From an uncultured Parabacteroides sp. (lineage in GTDB: Bacteria; Bacteroidota; Bacteroidia; Bacteroidales; Tannerellaceae), in contig UQLN01000082.1 of assembly GCA_900541965.1 (NCBI GenBank), positions 1 through 13,535 of the forward strand: a stretch of 13,535 nt of DNA. Reading direction: 5' to 3'. The translations under genes and the position numbers were made by a program. Under the pieces are notes generated by a model. That model was given only the letters and a program-made list of their open reading frames with translations, had not been told where the DNA came from and made no database searches. Positions 8,532 to 13,535 of the stretch are shown here, piece after piece (the first letter of the stretch is position 1; the number at the start of each line of letters is the position of its first letter).

Positions 8532-9329
8532 ATGCGCATTATACCAAAGGCTAATACATTGCGGAAAAGCATATTGTTATATAGGGGAATCCGGTACAGG
8601 AAAGGGTACGGGGTTCATTCTCCTTTTGTATTTAACCTGATAACCAAAGTAATAGAAGAGCGATGTTCTTATTATAGTTTTAATGAAATCGAGTTGATGC
8701 GGAGAAAGTTACTTTTCCGTGAAGATATAATTACTTATCCCGACAGGCAGAAGAGGGGTAAATTAAAGAAACGTACTATCGGGGAAATCGTGGAACGGGA
8801 GGCAATCAAACCGAAACATGGCGCTTTACTGTTCCGTTTATCGAATTATTTTAAATCTAAAAATGTTCTTCAATTGGGTCCCTCAATGGGGTTATCTACT
8901 CTGTATCTCACATCTTATGCCACAGGGTTGAAATGTATAGCCTTGGAGAATGTTCCTGAGTTTGCATCTATCGCCCGCCTTGTCTTTGATAAAGCTGCGC
9001 GGAATCCGGTCGATTTGCGTGTAGGGGGGTATAAAGAACTCCTGCCTCAAGCCTTGGTGGATATGGAGCGGATTGATTTCGTATTCTTCAATACCCTGTA
9101 TGAACAACAAAATAACCTTTGGCTGTTTGAAGAATGCCTGAAACGTGTACATGAAGATACAGTTTTTGTCTTCGAAGGTATCAAATCCAGCCGTAAGATG
9201 CGTGAGTTCTGGGAAAATGTATGTAATCATCCGGAAGTAACTGTGACTGTCGATTTATATTCCATGGGAATCGTGTTTTTTAATAAGCGGCTGCATAAAC
9301 GGGATTATATTGTTTATTTTTCTTCCTGA
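8532..9329 (+). CDS. Class I SAM-dependent methyltransferase-like protein
   Basis: The 265-residue protein has no signal peptide. The N-terminal region is basic and contains YRKGYGVHSPFVF (22-34), a segment I recognise from uncharacterised Bacteroidota methyltransferases. A Rossmann-like core follows: motif I VLQLGPSMGLSTLYL (112-126), an acidic residue at the end of strand 2 (LEN, Glu139) that could hold the ribose of SAM, and a strand-4 segment IDFVFFN (181-187). The overall fold resembles small O-methyltransferases, but the substrate is unknown. Strand 4 has Asn where many O-methyltransferases have a metal-binding Asp, so catechol-type chemistry is not supported. An upstream ATG at 8493 would add 13 residues (MHMYYFCW...), but it lies before the predicted promoter. 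The neighbours give no functional clue. Confidence 0.75.
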   Translation: MRIIPKANTLRKSILLYRGIRYRKGYGVHSPFVFNLITKVIEERCSYYSFNEIELMRRKLLFREDIITYPDRQKRGKLKKRTIGEIVEREAIKPKHGALLFRLSNYFKSKNVLQLGPSMGLSTLYLTSYATGLKCIALENVPEFASIARLVFDKAARNPVDLRVGGYKELLPQALVDMERIDFVFFNTLYEQQNNLWLFEECLKRVHEDTVFVFEGIKSSRKMREFWENVCNHPEVTVTVDLYSMGIVFFNKRLHKRDYIVYFSS

Positions 9330-9431
9330 TAATTTGCAGGGCTCGCTAAAAGAAATGAATTTTATGCCTTGTTTTGCAACATCTTGATTGCATAGATGAT
9401 TATATGTATGTAGAATTAAAGATTTATAGAT

Positions 9432-9995
9432 ATGAAAAAGAGTATAATATATACCGGGACAGGTGATAAAGGCACCACTTCCCTAGTGGGCGGACAACGT
9501 GTGTCTAAAGCGCATCAACGTATCGAAAGCTATGGTACGGTGGATGAATTGAATTCTTTTATCGGTTTGCTGATTACTTCGCTCGAGGATAAAGCCGACC
9601 AGGATTTCCTGCTTTTTATACAGCATAAATTATTTACTATCGGTTCTTATCTGGCAACCGACCAGGAGAGTACCGAACTGAAGATAGAAAGCAAGGTGAT
9701 GCCCGAAACGATTACCCGTATCGAACATGAAATAGACCGTATAGACGGTGAATTACCCAAGATGCGTAATTTTGTTTTGCCCGGAGGAAGCCGTTCCGCA
9801 TCACTGGCACATGTATGCCGTACCGTATGCCGCCGCGCAGAACGCCAGATTTACCGTTTGGCTGAGACTGTAGAGGTTGAAGAACCTGTACTTGTTTTTA
9901 TGAACAGACTCTCTGATTATCTGTTTGTTCTGGCACGTAAAGAGTGCATCCGCAATAATGGTAAAGAAATAATATGGGATTATACTTGCATCTAA
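9432..9995 (+). CDS. pduO: PduO-type ATP:cob(I)alamin adenosyltransferase
   Basis: This enzyme transfers the 5'-deoxyadenosyl group of ATP to cob(I)alamin or cobyrinic acid diamide to make the B12 coenzyme, and acts as a trimer in the cytosol. At 187 residues it is full length. The family signatures are all present: the N-terminal ATP-binding TGTGDKG (8-14), RIESYGTVDELNS (30-42), FVLPGGSRSASLAHVCRTVC (114-133) followed by RRAER (134-138), and NRLSDYLFVLAR (158-169). It probably supplies adenosylcobalamin to methylmalonyl-CoA mutase or another B12 enzyme encoded elsewhere, since no such gene is nearby. I see no cobalamin riboswitch in the 102-bp gap upstream. It could be labelled mmaB/ATR instead; pduO names the family type, not a propanediol locus. 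Confidence 0.93.
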   Translation: MKKSIIYTGTGDKGTTSLVGGQRVSKAHQRIESYGTVDELNSFIGLLITSLEDKADQDFLLFIQHKLFTIGSYLATDQESTELKIESKVMPETITRIEHEIDRIDGELPKMRNFVLPGGSRSASLAHVCRTVCRRAERQIYRLAETVEVEEPVLVFMNRLSDYLFVLARKECIRNNGKEIIWDYTCI

Positions 9996-10015
9996 AGAAT
10001 ATTGTTTTATTTTTG
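9986..10015 (+). promoter_or_regulatory. Promoter of the DUF2795 gene
   Basis: TTG at 9986-9988 and TATTTTTG at 10008-10015 are separated by 19 bp, a perfect Bacteroidota promoter. Transcription should start near 10021, giving a leader of about 48 nt. The leader contains a small hairpin (ACTAC 10035-10039 with GTAGT 10046-10050). The -33 box lies inside the last codons of the adenosyltransferase gene. Confidence 0.75.
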
Positions 10016-10068
10016 CGGAAAAATTGGAAACCTGACTACTGCAAGGTAGTTATTAATACTAGACAGCT

Positions 10069-10290
10069 ATGTATTGGACATTAGAGTTAGCTTCAAAACT
10101 GGAAGACGCTCCCTGGCCTGCAACCAAGGATGAATTGATTGATTATGCACAACGTTCAGGTGCGCCTTTAGAAGTAATAGAAAATTTGCAGGAAATGGAA
10201 GACGAAGGCGAGATTTACGAATGTATGGAAGATATCTGGCCGGATTATCCAAGTAAGGAAGACTTTTTCTTCAATGAGGAAGAATATTAA
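10069..10290 (+). CDS. Small acidic DUF2795 family protein
   Basis: This is a 73-residue cytosolic protein with no signal or membrane segment. It is strongly acidic: I count 22 Asp/Glu against 4 Lys/Arg. It matches what I know of DUF2795, a short domain conserved across Bacteroidota: an N-terminal helix (TLELASKLEDAPWPATKDEL), then a LEVIENLQEMEDEGEIYECM helix and a WPDYP turn, ending in an acidic EEEY tail. The function is unknown; the charge could suit binding to a basic protein partner, but that is inference. The gene has its own excellent promoter and a hairpin terminator, so it is probably expressed alone and at a good level. Confidence 0.88.
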   Translation: MYWTLELASKLEDAPWPATKDELIDYAQRSGAPLEVIENLQEMEDEGEIYECMEDIWPDYPSKEDFFFNEEEY

Positions 10291-10334
10291 TGTGCGGTAA
10301 ACGCATTTTGAATTAAACGTATATTTCTTTAAGT

Positions 10335-10363
10335 AATGAGCTCGGTATTTAACCGGGCTCATT
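10335..10363 (+). terminator. Hairpin terminator after the DUF2795 gene
   Basis: A 12-bp stem (10335-10346 with 10352-10363, one G-U pair) closes a 5-nt loop, ATTTA. It is followed by an imperfect T-rich stretch (TCATTTATAT). It lies 45 bp after the stop codon and should insulate the small gene from the gldK-like operon. Confidence 0.75.
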
Positions 10364-10417
10364 TCATTTATATCGTATCGTATGAAAATCTGATGAGCTG
10401 GACGAGGGGATTCATCG

Positions 10418-10555
10418 TTTGCCGTTTTGTAACGACAGTCGTTACTGTCCCATAACTGCCGACGTTACCGCTCGGTAATTGCGATCGTTACCGTTCGCTA
10501 ACTGCAATGATTACCGCTCGGTATCTGTCACAGTTACCGCCCGGTGTCTGTTGCG
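10418..10555. repeat. Six tandem degenerate 23-bp palindromic repeats
   Basis: Contiguous 23-bp units start at 10418, 10441, 10464, 10487, 10510 and 10533. The consensus begins GTTACCGNNCGGTAACTG, with a variable last 5 nt. The core is a palindrome TTACCG-NN-CGGTAA: perfect in the 10464 unit, one mismatch in the 10487 and 10510 units, and more decayed in the others. TTAC is kept in the last five units, and the first unit (10418) is the most diverged. The array fills the space between the DUF2795 terminator and the leader of the gldK-like operon. It has no spacers, so it is not a CRISPR. Its function is unknown. Confidence 0.8.
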
Positions 10556-10678
10556 GAAACTACAGTTTTTATTTTCTTCCCCTAATTATACAATTTATCC
10601 GGAAAGGTCCCGTTTATATTTAACGTGAAGAGCAATTGATTTATCTCTGATAAGTAAATAAGGAATAATTGAATCCGG

Positions 10679-12070
10679 ATGAAAAAGTTATTGATGGCAT
10701 TGATAGCAATCCTGTTGTGTGTATCCTGCGGCAATCCTTTGCTGAGTGGCGGGGGAGAGGCTGTCTGGAATAATCCGCTTGCACTTCGGGAAGCGACTCC
10801 CGAAGGTATGGTTCTGATAGGCAGAGGTTCTTTTAATATGGGGCTTGCAGAAGAAGATTCTTTATGGGGGTATCGCCCGATGGCTAAAAACGTTTCTGTC
10901 GAGTCGTTCTGGATGGATGAAACGGAAGTGACAAATGCCGAATACCGCAAGTTTGTTTATTGGGTACGCGATTCCATTATTCGTGAGCGGCTTGCCGATC
11001 CTGCCTATGGTGGGAATGAGCTGTATAAAATTACAGAAGATAAATACGGGGAACCGGTAACTCCCTTTTTAGATTGGAACCGCGCTATACCCTGGCGGCA
11101 TCCGGACGAAGATGAACAGGCAGCTATAGAAAGTATCTATTCCATAAACCCGGTTACAGGGGAGAAGAAACTGGATGCCCGCCAAATGAATTTTAAATAT
11201 GAATGGTACGATTATGCTTCGGCGGCTTTGCGCAGGAATAATCCGTATTCAGGCATGGCCGTTATGATATCCAAGGATACGGCATACATCTCCGAAGATG
11301 GCAGGATTGTGAATGAAACGATAACACGTCCGTTAAGCGGCCCCTGGGATTTTCTGAATACATATATTGTAAATATTTATCCGGATGAAACCTGTTGGAT
11401 AAATGATTTCAGGAATGCCTGCAATGAACCTTATATGCGTTTGTATTTTACTCACCCCGGATATGATGATTATCCGGTAGTCGGCGTCTCCTGGGAGCAG
11501 GCAACTGCCTATTGTGCATGGCGGACCCATCAATTTCGTCAATCCCGGAATGGAAGGGGCGGGCAGTTGTCTGAACCTTTTCGTTTACCGACCGAAGCGG
11601 AGTGGGAGTATGCGGCACGTGCTGGCAGGAATGAGAATAAATATCCGTGGGATGGAGAGGATATGCTGTGCAAAAAAGGATGTTTCCGGGCAAACTTTAA
11701 ACCCGGAAAAGGAAACTATGTGGAAGACGGGCATTTGATAACAGCACGTACGGGTTCTTTTCTTCCTAATAAATATGGTGTATATGATATGGCTGGTAAT
11801 GTGGCAGAGTGGACTTCTACTGCCTATCAGGAGACCGGGCTTGTCCGGATGAATGACATAAATCCGGATTTACAATATCGTGCAGCAAAAGAAGACCCTG
11901 CCGTGTTGAAAAGAAAAGTGGTTCGTGGCGGTTCATGGAAAGATATAGCCCGTTTTGTCCGCTCGGATATGCGGACTTTCGGGTATCAGGATGAAGCACA
12001 TGCCTACATCGGTTTTCGATGTGTGCGTACGCAGGTTGGATTTGCCGCAACAAAGAGATACAGAAAATGA
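10679..12070 (+). CDS. gldK: GldK/PorK-like lipoprotein (FGE-sulfatase fold), type IX secretion ring component
   Basis: In gliding and type IX secretion systems GldK/PorK is an outer-membrane-attached lipoprotein that forms the periplasmic ring with GldN/PorN. The product has 463 residues, close to known GldK proteins. A lipoprotein signal is followed by a lipobox-like LCVSC with Cys17 (slightly atypical, with Cys at -3). The FGE-sulfatase domain runs from GMVLIGRGSFNMG (43-55) to GFRCVRT (445-451). Marker segments are VSVESFWMDETEVTNAEYRK (72-91), YPVVGVSWEQATAYCAWR (265-282), FRLPTEAEWEYAARAG (301-316) and YGVYDMAGNVAEWTS (366-380). A large insert at about 100-260 is typical of GldK. The C-terminal FRC has no second partner cysteine, so formylglycine-generating activity is not expected. 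The stop overlaps the next gene by 4 nt. No porP/sprP gene precedes it. Confidence 0.85.
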   Translation: MKKLLMALIAILLCVSCGNPLLSGGGEAVWNNPLALREATPEGMVLIGRGSFNMGLAEEDSLWGYRPMAKNVSVESFWMDETEVTNAEYRKFVYWVRDSIIRERLADPAYGGNELYKITEDKYGEPVTPFLDWNRAIPWRHPDEDEQAAIESIYSINPVTGEKKLDARQMNFKYEWYDYASAALRRNNPYSGMAVMISKDTAYISEDGRIVNETITRPLSGPWDFLNTYIVNIYPDETCWINDFRNACNEPYMRLYFTHPGYDDYPVVGVSWEQATAYCAWRTHQFRQSRNGRGGQLSEPFRLPTEAEWEYAARAGRNENKYPWDGEDMLCKKGCFRANFKPGKGNYVEDGHLITARTGSFLPNKYGVYDMAGNVAEWTSTAYQETGLVRMNDINPDLQYRAAKEDPAVLKRKVVRGGSWKDIARFVRSDMRTFGYQDEAHAYIGFRCVRTQVGFAATKRYRK

Positions 12071-12552
12071 TAATAACCGGAGTGACTATGGGGAAATACA
12101 GGATTTATAAGAACAGATTGGAAATGTTTCTTGCCGGCAAGCAGGGAAAACGGGTATTGAATTTTTGTTACAGTTGGGGCGCTTCTGTCGTTATTATAGG
12201 GGCTATGTTTAAAATTCTCCATTGGCCCTATGCAAACCTGATATTGGTGGTTGCAATGAGTATAGAAGCACTTGTATTTTGGGTCTCTGCGTTTGAGGTT
12301 CCGCTGATGGAAGAAAAGATTTCGGAGCAGGCAACCGGGGAGCCTGAAAGGTTGCCTTATCCGCTTTATGATTGTTTAGGGCAGATAGACAGAGTAAACC
12401 GGGACGTGTCCCTTCTGAATACCCAGTATAAAGGGCAATTGGAATATATCAGTTCGCAGATGGAAACGATTGAGCGGATAAACCGTGAACTGGTGGAATT
12501 GAATCGTGTCTATATCCGCCTGTTATATGAAATGGAGAAAAAGCATGAATGA
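12067..12552 (+). CDS. gldL: GldL/PorL-like inner-membrane motor protein (short form)
   Basis: GldL with GldM forms the proton-driven inner-membrane motor of the type IX/gliding machinery. Two membrane helices are visible, about VLNFCYSWGASVVIIGAMF and NLILVVAMSIEALVFWVSAF. Numbering from the ATG at 12088, Lys42 and His45 (FKILHW) and Glu60 (SIEALVF) match the conserved Lys-x-x-His and buried Glu of the GldL membrane pair. After these comes a heptad-like coiled-coil tail (about 98-150). The product has 161 residues from 12067 or 154 from 12088, shorter than typical GldL (about 215) and much shorter than PorL (about 309). The ATG at 12067 overlaps the gldK stop (ATGA), but the family N-terminus (MGKYRIYKN) fits 12088; the true start is open. 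It overlaps the gldM-like start by 8 nt. Confidence 0.8.
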   Translation: MIITGVTMGKYRIYKNRLEMFLAGKQGKRVLNFCYSWGASVVIIGAMFKILHWPYANLILVVAMSIEALVFWVSAFEVPLMEEKISEQATGEPERLPYPLYDCLGQIDRVNRDVSLLNTQYKGQLEYISSQMETIERINRELVELNRVYIRLLYEMEKKHE

Positions 12553-13417
12553 CCGCATGACGTCCCGCCAGAAGATGATTAATCTGATGTATCTTGTATT
12601 CATTGCGATGACGGCATTACATATAACTTCAGATAAACCTGCAGGAAATGCGGGGATATACGCCCTATGTCCGGTTGATACCGGAAATCATGGGACAAAT
12701 AGATTCCCATTGTTGATGATACCGGAGTGCCCGGTAGCCGTGGAGCAGAAATGTGAAAAGAAAGACAGTATATTCCGCAGTATCGAAAAACAATCCGAAC
12801 CACTCCGTTCCGAAGCGGCAGTGACTCCCTTGCTGACAAATATCTTGTATGCCGGCATTGCCAATCCTCTGCATATCGTGGTGTCTGGAGTTTCCGGCAA
12901 GCGGGTGAATGCAGGAATAACAGGAGGGAAACTGTCCCGTAAAGGAAATCTTTGGGAAGCATATCCGCCGAAAGCGGGAGTGGATGCAATTGTTACTGTA
13001 ACTGCCGAGATGCCGGATGGAAGTCGTAAAATGATAGAAAAAAAGAGATTCCATGTCCGTTCTTTACCGGAACCACAGCCTTATATAAGCTATAAAGATG
13101 TGGAAGGGAATGCCCGTTTATTTAAGAATGGATGGATAACTAAACATAGTTTGCTTGAAGTCGATAGTTTGTTTGCCGCAGTTGATGATGGAGTGTTAAA
13201 TGTTTCTTTTAAAGTCCTTGGGTTTGAGCTGGCATTTTTTGATTCGATGGGAAATGTAATGCCTGAAGTTTCGGAAAATGCCGGTTTTACCCACAGGCAA
13301 AAGGAACAAATCCGTCGCCAGGAAAAGGGTTCCCGTTTTTTTATTACCCGTATCAGAGCTCTGGGGCCGGATGGCCTTCTCCGGACTTTGGCACCTATGG
13401 AAGTTTATCTGAAGTAG
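12545..13417 (+). CDS. gldM: GldM/PorM-like motor shaft protein, internally shortened
   Basis: The start at 12545 gives 290 residues beginning MNDRMTSRQKMINLMYLVFI, which is the GldM signature N-terminus with its single membrane helix (about 11-26). From about 97 the sequence again follows GldM: LYAGIANPLHIVVSGVSG (101-118) and FHVRSLPEPQPYI (169-181) mark the third periplasmic domain. ITKHSLLEV, VLGFELAFFDSMG and GPDGLLRTLAPMEVYL mark the fourth, C-terminal domain. Known GldM/PorM proteins are about 510-520 residues with four periplasmic domains. Here about 67 residues (30-96) replace domains 1 and 2, with no frameshift or stop. The upstream in-frame ATG at 12506 lies deep inside gldL and is unlikely. 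The gene overlaps gldL by 8 nt. A gldN partner, if present, is beyond the window. Confidence 0.78.
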   Translation: MNDRMTSRQKMINLMYLVFIAMTALHITSDKPAGNAGIYALCPVDTGNHGTNRFPLLMIPECPVAVEQKCEKKDSIFRSIEKQSEPLRSEAAVTPLLTNILYAGIANPLHIVVSGVSGKRVNAGITGGKLSRKGNLWEAYPPKAGVDAIVTVTAEMPDGSRKMIEKKRFHVRSLPEPQPYISYKDVEGNARLFKNGWITKHSLLEVDSLFAAVDDGVLNVSFKVLGFELAFFDSMGNVMPEVSENAGFTHRQKEQIRRQEKGSRFFITRIRALGPDGLLRTLAPMEVYLK

Positions 13418-13469
13418 AACAAGTAGCTCTTAAAAGGTATTGGTCTGTCTTATTTAATGATAACGAACG

Positions 13470-13517
13470 ATGAAACAATTTATTTTAGATTTTTATCGGT
13501 TTGACTTAACCGATTGA
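13470..13517 (+). CDS. Possible 15-codon leader ORF after the gldM-like gene
   Basis: An ATG at 13470 opens a 15-residue frame (MKQFILDFYRFDLTD) ending at TGA 13515-13517. Its last codons overlap a 7-bp inverted repeat (13495-13501 with 13508-13514). It is too short to call by sequence alone and may be chance. It could also be a leader peptide for a gene beyond the window. Confidence 0.15.
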   Translation: MKQFILDFYRFDLTD

Positions 13518-13535
13518 AGAATAAACTTTTAGCGA

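Larger units (their letters stand above)
10291..10678. other. Intergenic region between DUF2795 gene and gldK-like gene
   Basis: These 388 bases hold the terminator (10335-10363), the 23-bp repeat array (10418-10555) and an AT-rich leader (10556-10678). I found no credible ORF. The leader has one partial -7 match (TATATTTA at 10615-10622) without a convincing TTG box 19-21 bp upstream, so the gldK-like operon promoter is not firmly located. Confidence 0.6.

Noticed and set aside
9330..9431. Cobalamin riboswitch upstream of the adenosyltransferase gene
   Set aside because: The gap is only 102 bp, and I see no B12-box-like conserved segment or supporting helices.
10418..10555. CRISPR array
   Set aside because: The units are contiguous and degenerate with no unique spacers, and no cas gene is nearby.
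12019..12066. Upstream ATG extending the GldL-like protein by 16 residues
   Set aside because: It would overlap gldK by about 50 nt and adds residues not seen in the family; 12067 or 12088 fit much better.
10679..12070. Annotation as a formylglycine-generating enzyme (sulfatase maturation factor)
   Set aside because: The fold is shared, but the C-terminal catalytic cysteine pair is absent, a lipoprotein signal is present, and the downstream gldL- and gldM-like genes point to the structural GldK family.
12506..12544. Upstream ATG extending the GldM-like protein by 13 residues
   Set aside because: The conserved GldM N-terminus begins at the 12545 ATG, and the extension would lie inside gldL.

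Overview
The window looks like chromosomal DNA from a gut-type Bacteroidales species (Bacteroides or Parabacteroides). The reasons are the TAnnTTTG-type -7 promoter elements with TTG boxes 19-21 bp upstream, the lack of Shine-Dalgarno-rich leaders, the moderate GC content, and the gene families present: Gld/Por components, a 73-residue DUF2795 protein and a Bacteroides-style three-gene RND pump. No mobile element, CRISPR array, rRNA or phage gene is visible. The species is not determined.

Layout. Positions 1-50 hold the 5' two thirds of a tRNA-Lys(UUU) on the minus strand, with its own promoter at 81-110. An AI-2E/PerM-family membrane protein (120-1256, minus) is divergent from a periplasmic PBP4-type D-Ala-D-Ala carboxypeptidase (1325-2779, plus). 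Both may be fired from a compact palindromic promoter at 1277-1299. A 215-bp gap with a 22-bp-period repeat leads into a tightly packed tripartite efflux operon: membrane-fusion protein (2995-4092), RND transporter (4100-7138) and TolC-like outer-membrane protein (7135-8478). Next come a SAM-dependent methyltransferase-like gene (8532-9329), a PduO-type cobalamin adenosyltransferase (9432-9995) and a small very acidic DUF2795 gene (10069-10290) closed by a good hairpin terminator.

After a 388-bp intergenic region carrying six degenerate 23-bp palindromic repeats, the right end holds three overlapping genes resembling gldK, gldL and gldM. In other Bacteroidota these encode the outer-membrane-associated ring lipoprotein and the proton-driven inner-membrane motor of the type IX secretion / gliding machinery. 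Here GldK has normal length and GldL keeps the Lys/His/Glu membrane residues but has a short tail. GldM is only about 290 residues: its N-terminal membrane anchor and two C-terminal periplasmic domains are recognisable, but the region normally filled by the first two periplasmic domains is replaced by roughly 67 residues. All three frames are open and overlapping, so this looks like a compact variant motor rather than obvious decay. It is the most interesting item in the window. No gldN or porP/sprP homologue is inside the window.

The two intergenic repeat arrays (2829-2894 and 10418-10555) have different sequences but the same architecture: a short palindrome with a 2-nt centre, repeated every 22 or 23 bp, ahead of an operon.
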